64,000 nucleotides of DNA from Christiangramia fulva (GTDB lineage Bacteria > Bacteroidota > Bacteroidia > Flavobacteriales > Flavobacteriaceae). This document shows positions 25,797 to 34,138 of this stretch, one piece after another. Under the pieces are notes generated by a model that searched no databases, was not told where the DNA came from, and worked only from the letters and a program-made list of their open reading frames with translations. The stretch spans positions 3,100,001 through 3,164,000 of the forward strand of contig NZ_CP028136.1 in the NCBI RefSeq assembly GCF_003024155.1, in the 5' to 3' direction. The translations under genes and the position numbers were made by a program. Every line of letters starts with the position of its first letter. Position 1 is the stretch's first letter.

Positions 25797-27659
25797 ATGA
25801 GCGAGAATACTAAATATACCGAAGAGAATATTCGGTCACTGGACTGGAAGGAACATATACGCATGCGTCCCGGGATGTATATCGGGAAACTTGGCGACGG
25901 TTCCAGCCAGGATGACGGAATTTATCTTCTGCTAAAAGAGGTTATCGATAACAGTATTGACGAATTTGTTATGGGTGCCGGGAAGACTATTGAGATCTCG
26001 GTACAGAATAACAGAGTGATCGTAAGAGACTTTGGCCGGGGGATCCCTCTGGGAAAGGTTGTGGATGTTGTCTCTAAAATGAATACCGGCGGGAAATACG
26101 ATACCCGCGCCTTCAAAAAATCGGTAGGTCTAAACGGTGTTGGTACCAAAGCGGTGAACGCTCTTTCTTCTTATTTTCGTGTGGAATCCAGCCGTGACGG
26201 TAAAAGCCATGCCGCCGAATTTGAAACAGGAAATCTTACCGATGAGGAGCATCTTGAAGAAACTTCCCGAAGGAGGGGAACCAAGATCACTTTTGTTCCT
26301 GACGAGGCTATTTTCAAAAACTATAAGTTCAGGAATGAGTACATAGAAAAAATGCTCAAGAACTATGTTTATCTCAATCCCGGGCTGACCATAGTTTTTA
26401 ATGGGGAAAAGTTCTATTCCGAAAACGGTTTAAAAGACCTTCTTCAGGATAGCATTAGTGAGGAAGATATGCTGTATCCCATTATTCACATGAGGGGGAA
26501 TGATATCGAGGTGGCTATCACCCACAGTAAATCTCAATACAGTGAAGAATATCATTCGTTTGTAAACGGCCAAAATACCTCCCAGGGAGGAACCCATCTT
26601 TTAGCCTTCCGCGAGGCACTGGTAAAAACGATACGGGAACATTTCAATAAAAATTACGACGCGAGCGACATTCGTAAGTCGGTGGTTGCCGCGATTAGCA
26701 TAAAAGTGATGGAGCCGGTTTTCGAAAGTCAAACGAAGACCAAACTTGGATCTACCGATATGGGAGGTGATCTTCCAACGGTAAGGACTTACATCAACGA
26801 TTTTGTAAAAACGCAACTGGATAATTATCTTCATAAAAATCCGAATGTTGCCGAAAAGATTCAAAGAAAAATTTTACAGGCTGAAAGGGAACGTAAGGAT
26901 CTTTCAGGTATTCGGAAATTAGCTCGTGAAAGGGCTAAAAAAGCCAGTCTGCATAATAAAAAACTAAGAGATTGCCGGGTACACCTTGGCGACAGCAAGC
27001 ACGAACGTTCCCTTGAAACGACACTTTTTATCACCGAGGGTGATTCGGCGAGTGGTTCCATTACAAAAAGCCGGGACGTTGTTACCCAGGCCGTTTTCAG
27101 TTTAAAAGGAAAACCATTGAACTGCTACGGACTTACCAAGAAAATTGTTTACGAAAACGAGGAATTCAACCTTTTGCAGGCGGCTTTGAATATTGAAGAA
27201 TCGCTGGAAGATCTTCGGTATAATAATATTGTGATCGCTACTGATGCCGACGTCGACGGAATGCATATTCGATTATTGCTGATCACTTTTTTCCTTCAGT
27301 TCTTTCCAGAATTGATCAAAGAAAATCACCTTTACATTCTGCAAACTCCTCTTTTCAGGGTAAGAAATAAAAAAGAAACGATCTATTGCTACAGCGAAAT
27401 GGAGCGAAGGCAGGCGATCGAGAAACTTTCGGGAAAAGTTGAAATTACACGTTTCAAAGGGCTTGGTGAAATTTCTCCTGATGAATTCAAACATTTTATA
27501 GGTGACGATATACGTCTGGATCCGGTGATGCTTGATAAGGAAAAATCTATTGAAGAGATGCTGGAATTCTATATGGGAAAAAACACGCCCGATCGACAGG
27601 AGTTTATCATCGATAACCTCAAAGTTGAACTTGATCTTGTTGAACAACTGGGAATATGA
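25797..27659 (+). CDS. parE: DNA topoisomerase IV subunit B
   Basis: A 620-residue ATPase subunit of topoisomerase IV, which decatenates sister chromosomes. The GHKL ATPase shows [24 protein letters not shown] and [13 protein letters not shown]; the transducer follows; the Toprim domain has [10 protein letters not shown] and [10 protein letters not shown] for metal binding. The length and C-terminal [12 protein letters not shown] end fit the family. I favour ParE over GyrB because parC follows one small gene later and the pair forms one operon. A TATATTTA box lies about 30 bases before the start. The stop overlaps the next ATG by four bases. Confidence 0.94.
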   Translation: MSENTKYTEENIRSLDWKEHIRMRPGMYIGKLGDGSSQDDGIYLLLKEVIDNSIDEFVMGAGKTIEISVQNNRVIVRDFGRGIPLGKVVDVVSKMNTGGKYDTRAFKKSVGLNGVGTKAVNALSSYFRVESSRDGKSHAAEFETGNLTDEEHLEETSRRRGTKITFVPDEAIFKNYKFRNEYIEKMLKNYVYLNPGLTIVFNGEKFYSENGLKDLLQDSISEEDMLYPIIHMRGNDIEVAITHSKSQYSEEYHSFVNGQNTSQGGTHLLAFREALVKTIREHFNKNYDASDIRKSVVAAISIKVMEPVFESQTKTKLGSTDMGGDLPTVRTYINDFVKTQLDNYLHKNPNVAEKIQRKILQAERERKDLSGIRKLARERAKKASLHNKKLRDCRVHLGDSKHERSLETTLFITEGDSASGSITKSRDVVTQAVFSLKGKPLNCYGLTKKIVYENEEFNLLQAALNIEESLEDLRYNNIVIATDADVDGMHIRLLLITFFLQFFPELIKENHLYILQTPLFRVRNKKETIYCYSEMERRQAIEKLSGKVEITRFKGLGEISPDEFKHFIGDDIRLDPVMLDKEKSIEEMLEFYMGKNTPDRQEFIIDNLKVELDLVEQLGI

Positions 27660-28150
27660 GGTTTACAAACAGGAATGAAATAAAGGTTGTACCTTCTATT
27701 TATATCGTGCTGGTTGCCGTTTTTATAACCAATATCTTTGTAAATATCGAGGTTGCGCTGTCTTCAGATTCTGAACAGCATCTTACTTTTGGCCATATTC
27801 TGCCCAATATCGTAACCCTGGTTTTGGCACTTTATATCCACCGGATTGGGCAAACCTTCGATTTCGACAGCGATGGTGAAACATTAAATTTTAAGAATAA
27901 CGGCGTTTTCTTTTCCAAATTCATGGAATACCGGGTGAAGAAAGCTGAATTTCCCAAACGTAAACTGGGGAAATTCAAATTTGTAGATTACGGAATTTAT
28001 TCAGCATTAACCATTTACATTCGGTCCAGGAGGAAAAGAGGATTTCGGAAATATACTTTTAACACCACATTTCTAACCAGAAAAAAGAAAAAAGGTATGG
28101 TTAACGCACTTAATAAAGTGCTGGAAACCACCCCTAAAGTTACTGCCTAA
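27656..28150 (+). CDS. Small membrane protein inserted between parE and parC
   Basis: A 164-residue protein of unknown function. Two hydrophobic helices ([19 protein letters not shown] and [19 protein letters not shown]) flank a short loop, followed by a basic C-terminal half rich in Lys/Arg ([36 protein letters not shown]) and beta-like segments resembling a PH-type membrane-anchored fold. It overlaps parE by four bases (ATGA) and parC by one (TAATG), so it is translated as part of the topoisomerase IV operon. A link to the membrane or to nucleoid segregation is conceivable from context only. Confidence 0.75.
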   Translation: MRFTNRNEIKVVPSIYIVLVAVFITNIFVNIEVALSSDSEQHLTFGHILPNIVTLVLALYIHRIGQTFDFDSDGETLNFKNNGVFFSKFMEYRVKKAEFPKRKLGKFKFVDYGIYSALTIYIRSRRKRGFRKYTFNTTFLTRKKKKGMVNALNKVLETTPKVTA

Positions 28151-30795
28151 TGGAAGAACACCAAGAAGGAGCTCAGGAAGAGCAGTTTGAAAAAAAGGAA
28201 GAACTCATCCGGGTCACCGGGATGTACAAAGACTGGTTTCTTGATTATGCCTCATATGTGATCCTGGAAAGAGCTGTTCCCGCCATCGAAGATGGTTTCA
28301 AACCGGTTCAGCGCCGTATCATGCATTCCATGAAAGACCTTGATGACGGTCGCTATAATAAAGTTGCCAATATTGTGGGCCACACCATGCAGTATCACCC
28401 TCACGGAGATGCCAGTATTGGGGATGCGATGGTTCAGATTGGTCAAAAAGACCTGCTCATTGATACCCAGGGAAACTGGGGAAATATCCTAACCGGCGAT
28501 CGTGCTGCCGCGCCTCGTTATATTGAAGCGAGACTTTCAAAATTCGCTCTGGAGGTGCTGTATAGTCCGAAGCTTACTGAATGGCAGCTTTCCTATGACG
28601 GACGAAAGAATGAACCGGTAAACCTTCCGGTAAAATTTCCATTGCTTTTGGCTCAGGGAGCTGAAGGGATTGCCGTGGGATTGAGCACCCGCGTTCTTCC
28701 GCATAATTTTCATGAGCTTATCGAGGCTTCGATCCTGCATTTAAGAGGAAAGAAATTCAAATTATTTCCCGATTTCCCAACGGGCGGGGTTGCCGATATT
28801 TCCAATTACAATGATGGCTTACGGGGCGGAAAAGTCAGAGTACGCGCCAAAATTAGTCAGTTGGACAAAAATACGCTGGTAATTAATGAAATTCCTTACG
28901 GGACAACCACTACGAGCCTCATTGATTCCATTCTGAAGGCAAACGACAAAGGAAAGATCAAGATCAAAAAGATCGAAGACAATACAGCAGCCGAAGTCGA
29001 AATTCTTATTCATCTGCCGTCAAGCATTTCTCCCGATAAGACCATCGATGCCCTTTTTGCATTTACGCAATGTGAAAATTCAATTTCTCCGCTGGGATGT
29101 GTGATTATTGATCATAAACCCATCTTCCTGGGAGTTTCTGAAATTTTACGAAGATCTACAGATCACACGCTGGAATTATTGAAGCGGGAACTGGAGATCA
29201 AACTGAATGAACTTGAGGAACAATGGCATTTCGCTTCCCTTGAGAGGATCTTTATTGAAAATCGCGTTTATCGTGAGATTGAAGAGGAAGAAACCTGGGA
29301 AGGAGTAATTCGCGCTATTGACGAGGGTTTGAAACCTTTTACCAAACATTTAAAACGCGAGGTAACTGAAGAAGATATCATTCGCCTGACCGAAATCAGG
29401 ATCAAACGGATCTCCAAATTCGATATTGACAAAGCACAACAAAAAATAGAAGCCCTCGAAGGAGAAATCGCCCAGGTGAAGCATCATCTTGACAATATCG
29501 TAGATTTCGCTGTAGATTATTTCAAAAAACTGAAGAAAGATTACGGGCAGGATCGGGAGCGAAAAACAGAACTGAGGATTTTTGATGATATTGAAGCTAC
29601 TAAGGTAGTCATCAGGAATACCAAACTCTACGTGAACCGCAAAGAAGGTTTTGTGGGCACTTCCCTGAAAAAAGAGGAATATGTAACCGATTGTTCCGAT
29701 ATCGATGATGTGATTTGTTTCACCGCCGATGGTACCATGATGGTCACAAAAGTCGATTCCAAGACTTTTATTGGAAAAGATATTATTCATGTTGCTATTT
29801 TCAAGAAAAAAGATAAGCGCACGATCTACAATATGATCTACCGTGATGGTAAAGGCGGAAATGTTTATGTAAAACGTTTTGCCGTGACCTCGATTACCAG
29901 GGATAGGGAATATGATCTTACGCAAGGGAAGAAAGATTCGAAAGTGCTTTATTTTTCTGCCAATCCAAATGGGGAGGCTGAGGTGGTCACTGTATTCCTT
30001 CGCCAGGTTGGAAGTATCAGAAAGGTAAAATTCGATCTGGATTTTGCTGAAGTTCTTATTAAAGGCCGAAACGTAAAAGGAAATATCGTTACAAAATATT
30101 CGGTAAAACGAATTGAGCTTAAAGAAGAAGGAGTCTCTACCTTAAAACCCAGGAGGATCTGGTTTGATGAAACCGTGAAAAGACTCAATGTAGATGAACG
30201 TGGAGAACTTTTAGGTGAATTCCGTGGGGAAGATCGTTTGCTGGTCATCACGCAAGATGGAGTGGCGAAAACCATAAAACCGGAATTAACCACCAGATTT
30301 GACGAAGAAATGGTAGTTCTTGAGAAATGGGTAAAAGACAAACCTATTTCCGCAATTTACTGGGAGCCTGAAAAGGAGCGTTATTATGTAAAGCGTTTCC
30401 TGATTGAAAATCCAGATAAGGAAGAGAAATTTATCAGTGAACATCCCGATTCATTTTTGGAGGTGATTTCTACCGATTATTATCCTGTTGCAGAAGTAGT
30501 TTATACAAAACCTAAAGGAAAAGAACGCCGGGAAAACGATGAAATTAACCTTGAAGAATTTATTTCAGTGAAAGGGATTAAAGCTCTTGGAAATCAATTA
30601 ACTACTGAAAAAGTTAACCAAATTAATCTTCTGGATCCAATTCCTTATGAAGGACAAAACGAGGATGAAGAAGATACTGAAGACGAAACCGATTCAGAGA
30701 AAGACATTACGGCAGAAGATATCAAATCTGGAGAAATAAAAAAGGTAGATAAAAAGTCATCTTCAGATGGCCAACCTTCCTTATTTGACGAGTAA
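28150..30795 (+). CDS. parC: DNA topoisomerase IV subunit A
   Basis: An 881-residue catalytic subunit. The DNA-cleaving Tyr124 is in RAAAPRYIEARLSKF. The quinolone region reads YHPHGDASIGDAMVQI, with Ala where E. coli ParC has the drug-contact Ser80 and Asp where it has Glu84; I believe this is usual in Bacteroidota. The winged-helix and tower domains are followed by a coiled coil (about 395-450) and a degenerate beta-pinwheel. The C-terminus is a long acidic tail (EDEEDTEDETDSEKD) ending GQPSLFDE. Last 80 residues look disordered. It begins one base into the stop of the small membrane gene and directly abuts mscL downstream. Confidence 0.95.
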   Translation: MEEHQEGAQEEQFEKKEELIRVTGMYKDWFLDYASYVILERAVPAIEDGFKPVQRRIMHSMKDLDDGRYNKVANIVGHTMQYHPHGDASIGDAMVQIGQKDLLIDTQGNWGNILTGDRAAAPRYIEARLSKFALEVLYSPKLTEWQLSYDGRKNEPVNLPVKFPLLLAQGAEGIAVGLSTRVLPHNFHELIEASILHLRGKKFKLFPDFPTGGVADISNYNDGLRGGKVRVRAKISQLDKNTLVINEIPYGTTTTSLIDSILKANDKGKIKIKKIEDNTAAEVEILIHLPSSISPDKTIDALFAFTQCENSISPLGCVIIDHKPIFLGVSEILRRSTDHTLELLKRELEIKLNELEEQWHFASLERIFIENRVYREIEEEETWEGVIRAIDEGLKPFTKHLKREVTEEDIIRLTEIRIKRISKFDIDKAQQKIEALEGEIAQVKHHLDNIVDFAVDYFKKLKKDYGQDRERKTELRIFDDIEATKVVIRNTKLYVNRKEGFVGTSLKKEEYVTDCSDIDDVICFTADGTMMVTKVDSKTFIGKDIIHVAIFKKKDKRTIYNMIYRDGKGGNVYVKRFAVTSITRDREYDLTQGKKDSKVLYFSANPNGEAEVVTVFLRQVGSIRKVKFDLDFAEVLIKGRNVKGNIVTKYSVKRIELKEEGVSTLKPRRIWFDETVKRLNVDERGELLGEFRGEDRLLVITQDGVAKTIKPELTTRFDEEMVVLEKWVKDKPISAIYWEPEKERYYVKRFLIENPDKEEKFISEHPDSFLEVISTDYYPVAEVVYTKPKGKERRENDEINLEEFISVKGIKALGNQLTTEKVNQINLLDPIPYEGQNEDEEDTEDETDSEKDITAEDIKSGEIKKVDKKSSSDGQPSLFDE

Positions 30796-31242
30796 ATGGG
30801 ATTGCTAAAGGAATTTAAAGAATTTGCTGTTAAAGGCAATATGGTCGATATGGCCGTGGGGATCATCGTTGGTGCCGCCTTCAATTCAGTGGTAGATGCG
30901 CTGGTAAAGCAGGTGATCATGCCGCCTTTAAGCCTTTTAACAGGTGATATTCATTTTCCCGATAAAAAGATCATTTTAAGAGAAGCCGTTGGTGATCCAG
31001 GTGCCGCGAATTACGTTCAGGAAATAGCTGTTGGCTACGGAATTCTATTGCAAAACCTCATCAATTTTATTATTGTTGGATTTGTACTTTTTCTATTTAT
31101 CAGGTTTATGAACCGGTTCAGGGCTAAATCCCAGGATCCGAAGAATGTTAAAGTAACTACTCCAAAAGACATTGAATTGCTTTCGAATTTAAGAGATTTA
31201 ATGGAAGAGCAAAACAAGATCCTGAAAGAACGTCAGAATTAG
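30796..31242 (+). CDS. mscL: Large-conductance mechanosensitive channel
   Basis: A 148-residue stretch-activated channel that releases solutes on hypo-osmotic shock. The N-terminal amphipathic helix and pore-lining helix one read LKEFKEFAVKGNMVDMAVG and IIVGAAFNSVVDALV; the periplasmic loop contains FPDKKIILREA; helix two is ILLQNLINFIIVGFVLFLFIRF; a charged cytoplasmic helix ends the protein. Its ATG immediately follows the parC stop with no gap, so it is probably the fourth gene of the parE operon. Its 3' end overlaps the convergent lipoprotein gene by four bases. Confidence 0.95.
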   Translation: MGLLKEFKEFAVKGNMVDMAVGIIVGAAFNSVVDALVKQVIMPPLSLLTGDIHFPDKKIILREAVGDPGAANYVQEIAVGYGILLQNLINFIIVGFVLFLFIRFMNRFRAKSQDPKNVKVTTPKDIELLSNLRDLMEEQNKILKERQN

Positions 31243-31619
31243 TCTTTTTCTACTCTGGTAACCGAGCCTCTTGACTTCTGCGGGTCGCCCACAACACCGT
31301 ATTCAAAGGTATATCCGTTTTTATTCGTGGTGAGAATTCGCATTTCTATGGCCTTCTCTTCAGCCATATTATCAGGATTTAAATTTCGGAGAATGTATTC
31401 GCAATCATTCACCCATCTCACTGAAGAAGTATCAATTTCTCCCTGGAATTCCTCAATTTCAATGGAATCGTTCCGAATAAAAGTTGAGGTTACCAGTTCC
31501 CCATTTATATAAGTTTCAAATTTGAAGGTCCCTGTATGGAAATCTTTGCAGTTTTTTTCAGGATTATAGCAGGAATAAACACTAAAAACCATCAGGAGTA
31601 GAAGAATGAGCTTTTTCAT
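31239..31619 (-). CDS. Small lipoprotein of unknown function
   Basis: A 126-residue protein with a lipoprotein signal peptide (MKKLILLLLMVFSVYSC, Cys17). The mature part is short and beta-rich (GTFKFETYINGELVTSTFIR, RWVNDCEYILRNLN), with two further Cys after the lipid Cys (NCKDFH and NDCEY) that may form a disulphide in the periplasm. No catalytic motif or named family is recognised; such proteins are common in Flavobacteriaceae. It is a single-gene unit facing mscL, close to the start of the XRE regulator gene on the same strand. Confidence 0.68.
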   Translation of the reverse strand: MKKLILLLLMVFSVYSCYNPEKNCKDFHTGTFKFETYINGELVTSTFIRNDSIEIEEFQGEIDTSSVRWVNDCEYILRNLNPDNMAEEKAIEMRILTTNKNGYTFEYGVVGDPQKSRGSVTRVEKD

Positions 31620-31650
31620 ACCGCAAAATAATTCAATTTATTGCGGATTA

Positions 31651-32049
31651 TCAATTTTCGAAGGCCTCAAAACTTCCATCTGTATAAAAAATAACAATTT
31701 TACTAATGGTTTTACCCCCTTCTGTTTTAGTTGGGTTCATTTCAGGCTTTATCCCGGGGATTTCCTGAGCAGGAATTGGAGGAGTTGTAGCGGCTGATTT
31801 TTCCTTTTCGGGAGATGCGGAGGAAGAAGGGAAGGAACCTTTTCCATTTAACAGCCAGTAGAGTTCTACCTCAGGAAATTTTTTCACGACCTTCATTACA
31901 AAATCCAAACTTGGTTTGTTCCTTCCTGAAATAATATGAGAAATAGAGGAGCGACCCACTTCAATTTCATCAGCGAATGCTGCAGCCGAAAGTTCATAAT
32001 ATTCCAGTATTTTCTGAAGTCTTTCCGCGAATTGTTCCGTGTTTACCAT
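31651..32049 (-). CDS. XRE-family repressor-like regulator
   Basis: A 132-residue DNA-binding protein. The N-terminal helix-turn-helix (about residues 5-65) reads FAERLQKILEYYELSAAAFA, DEIEVGRSSISHIISGRNKP and VVKKFPEVELYWLLNGKG, the last typical of the phage-repressor-like XRE subgroup common in flavobacteria. A low-complexity Pro/Ser/Thr/Glu linker follows, then a short C-terminal strand (ISKIVIFYTDGSFEAFEN). It is divergent from an M14 peptidase gene, and the spacer holds several TTTACA-NN-TGTAAA palindromes, one imperfect copy covering its own start codon, so autorepression and control of the peptidase are likely (inference). Confidence 0.86.
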   Translation of the reverse strand: MVNTEQFAERLQKILEYYELSAAAFADEIEVGRSSISHIISGRNKPSLDFVMKVVKKFPEVELYWLLNGKGSFPSSSASPEKEKSAATTPPIPAQEIPGIKPEMNPTKTEGGKTISKIVIFYTDGSFEAFEN

Positions 32050-32076
32050 TGTGAATTTTCTAATCCTAACAGAATA

Positions 32077-32328
32077 TTTACAAATGTAAATAATAAATAA
32101 GACTTGTCCTATTTACAATTGCAAATTCTTTGAAATAAACTCAATTTTTAATTGAGATAAACATTATTAATAAACTAAAAAACAGATATTTAAAACTACA
32201 AAACCTAAGGATAGGATAATTTCCAAGTCTGGTTAAGCTAAAGCCTCCACGCTCGTTTACAATTGTAGACATTTCGATTGAATTGACATGTTTACATTTG
32301 TAAAAAATACATTGTTTAGTTTTGTAAA
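32077..32328. promoter_or_regulatory. Cluster of TTTACA-NN-TGTAAA operator palindromes
   Basis: TTTACAAATGTAAA (32077-32090) and TTTACATTTGTAAA (32291-32304) have perfect six-base arms. TTTACAATTGCAAA (32112-32125) and TTTACAATTGTAGA (32256-32269) have one mismatch each. TTTAGTTTTGTAAA (32315-32328) is a weaker copy. The first pair and the second pair are both spaced exactly 35 bases start to start. The two groups sit next to the two divergent starts. They are most simply sites for the XRE repressor at 31651-32049. Confidence 0.65.
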
Positions 32329-32329
32329 C

Positions 32330-33502
32330 ATGAAAAAAAATCGGTTTCAGGATCTACTAAAAGATGAGTGGTATGAGGCAATTAAATTAGCTGAAATTTC
32401 AGGCAGGTATATCAACAATGATAATCTGAAAAAGCATCTCGATCATTTTTCTTCAGAAATAGATATTAAGGTAATTGGTAATTCGGTTGCAGGAGAACCT
32501 ATAAGACTTTTTAAGATTGGTTCAGGTAAAAAGAAAATTCTCATGTGGTCGCAGATGCACGGCAATGAATCTACCACGACCAAAGCGGTGCTGGATTTGT
32601 GCAATGCCTTCATTAAGGAAATTGATCATGAAATCTTTCAGGAGATTTTATCCAAATGTTCCCTTTTTATTATTCCCATTCTTAATCCTGATGGAGCAAG
32701 GGCGTATACACGCGTAAATGCGAATCAGGTGGATCTAAATAGAGATATGCAAAAGCTGAGTCAGCCTGAAAGCAGCATTCTTAAAGATACCTACAATGAA
32801 ATTTTACCTGATTTTTGTTTGAATTTGCATGATCAGCGTACTATTTTCAGTGCAGGCGCCAGGAGAAATCCCGCAACACTTTCTTTTTTAACTCCTTCTA
32901 AAGATCCGAAAAGAAGTATTGATGAATCCCGGAAAATAAGCATGGGACTGATTGCCGGGATTGCTACTGATCTTCGGGAAGATCTGCCAGGTATGATTGG
33001 CAGGTACGACGATGCCTTTAATATTAATTGTGCGGGCGATACCTTTCAAAGCCTTTCAACGCCAACTTTACTCTTTGAAGCCGGGCATTTTCCCGGTGAT
33101 TATCAGCGCGAGAAAACCCGCAAATATGTATTTAAAGCCCTGATTTCTGCCTTGTACCGTATTTCATCTTTTACAGAGAAAGATATTTCAGATGATTTCG
33201 AAGATTATTTTTCAATTCCTGAAAATAAGAAGCTTTTTAAGGATATTATCATCAGGGAAGCGCAGGTGGAAGGGGAGATAGTAGATGTTGCGATTCATTA
33301 TTCTGAAAAGCTAGTGAAAGGAAAAATAGAATTCGAGCCAATATTGGAAAAAAAGGCGTCTTTCATCTCTGGATTTGGCCATAGAGAGATCATGGCAAAT
33401 AAAGAAGAATTAAAGATTCCTGGATTATCTGCACCTCTCGAAAACGTTGTAGTTAATAAAATTATCTTAAAAAATGAAGAATTGGTGTTTAAAGAAGGCT
33501 AA
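32330..33502 (+). CDS. M14-family zinc carboxypeptidase
   Basis: A 390-residue metallopeptidase of the carboxypeptidase A/succinylglutamate-desuccinylase superfamily. The zinc ligands are in MWSQMHGNESTTTKAV (His, Glu) and FCLNLHDQRTIFSAG (His); the substrate-binding Asn-Arg pair appears in NQVDLNRDMQKLSQPE, and the catalytic Glu in TLLFEAGHFPGDY. A C-terminal region of about 100 residues is additional. No signal peptide is present, so it is probably cytoplasmic and could trim peptidoglycan fragments or other peptides. ATG 32330 is preferred over the in-frame ATG at 32288, which would place operator sequence inside the gene. Regulated by the adjacent palindromes (inference). Confidence 0.85.
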   Translation: MKKNRFQDLLKDEWYEAIKLAEISGRYINNDNLKKHLDHFSSEIDIKVIGNSVAGEPIRLFKIGSGKKKILMWSQMHGNESTTTKAVLDLCNAFIKEIDHEIFQEILSKCSLFIIPILNPDGARAYTRVNANQVDLNRDMQKLSQPESSILKDTYNEILPDFCLNLHDQRTIFSAGARRNPATLSFLTPSKDPKRSIDESRKISMGLIAGIATDLREDLPGMIGRYDDAFNINCAGDTFQSLSTPTLLFEAGHFPGDYQREKTRKYVFKALISALYRISSFTEKDISDDFEDYFSIPENKKLFKDIIIREAQVEGEIVDVAIHYSEKLVKGKIEFEPILEKKASFISGFGHREIMANKEELKIPGLSAPLENVVVNKIILKNEELVFKEG

Positions 33503-33540
33503 TTCTCCAATTATTTGACAATAATTCAATGAATTTGTAT

Positions 33541-33548
33541 TATTTTTG
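33541..33548 (+). promoter_or_regulatory. Promoter -7 box TATTTTTG before the Lrp-family gene
   Basis: TATTTTTG fits TAnnTTTG; a TTTG at 33514-33517 lies 23 bases upstream as a possible -33 element. The box ends 26 bases before the ATG at 33575. Confidence 0.4.
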
Positions 33549-33574
33549 AACTTCATTAAAACCGAAGTTTCAAA

Positions 33575-34054
33575 ATGGCCAAGTTTAAATTAGACGAAAC
33601 AGATCATCAGATTCTCGATATGCTCATCGAGAATACCAGGACGCCCTTTACAGATATTGCTAAAAAATTGCTTATCTCTGCCGGAACAGTTCACGTTCGG
33701 GTAAAAAAAATGGAAGAGGCCGGAATTATTATTGGCTCTTCACTAACCCTCGATTATAAAAAATTAGGTTACGCTTTTATTGCCTATGTAGGCGTCTTCC
33801 TTAAAAATACTTCCCAGACAAAATTCGTTCTGGAAAGGATCAATGAGATTCCATTTGTTACTGTAGCACATGTCACTACGGGAAAATTTAATGTTTTCTG
33901 TAAGATAAGGGCTCGTAATACGCAGCATGCCAAGGAAATAATTTTCCAGCTGGATGATATTGAAGGGGTATATCGAACCGAAACAATGATTTCTTTAGAA
34001 GAAAGCATCAATGATAAGAAACGGCTGATGCACTCCATTTTCAAGGATCTGTAA
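33575..34054 (+). CDS. Lrp/AsnC-family transcriptional regulator
   Basis: A 159-residue regulator. The N-terminal winged helix is KLDETDHQILDMLIENTRTP then FTDIAKKLLISAGTVHVRVK, followed by the linker strand and the RAM ligand-binding domain (AYVGVFLKNTSQTKFVLERI, VAHVTTGKFNVFCKIRA, LDDIEGVYRTETMISLEES). Lrp-family proteins sense amino acids and form octamers. Only this gene lies between the peptidase and the terminator at 34078, so targets are unknown. Confidence 0.92.
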   Translation: MAKFKLDETDHQILDMLIENTRTPFTDIAKKLLISAGTVHVRVKKMEEAGIIIGSSLTLDYKKLGYAFIAYVGVFLKNTSQTKFVLERINEIPFVTVAHVTTGKFNVFCKIRARNTQHAKEIIFQLDDIEGVYRTETMISLEESINDKKRLMHSIFKDL

Positions 34055-34077
34055 CAGTACTAAACTTATATTAAAGG

Positions 34078-34112
34078 CCCTTTAGACTGTTGCGTTTAGA
34101 GGGTTTTTTTTT
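34078..34112 (+). terminator. Rho-independent terminator after the Lrp-family gene
   Basis: CCCTTTAGAC (34078-34087) pairs with GTTTAGAGGG (34094-34103) through ten pairs including two G-U wobbles, with a six-base loop, followed by nine T residues. Confidence 0.75.
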
Positions 34113-34138
34113 AATTTTAATAGAAACACCAAGCAACC

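Noticed and set aside
32288..32329. Upstream ATG of the M14 peptidase
   Set aside because: Would put operator palindromes inside the coding region and adds a non-family leader.
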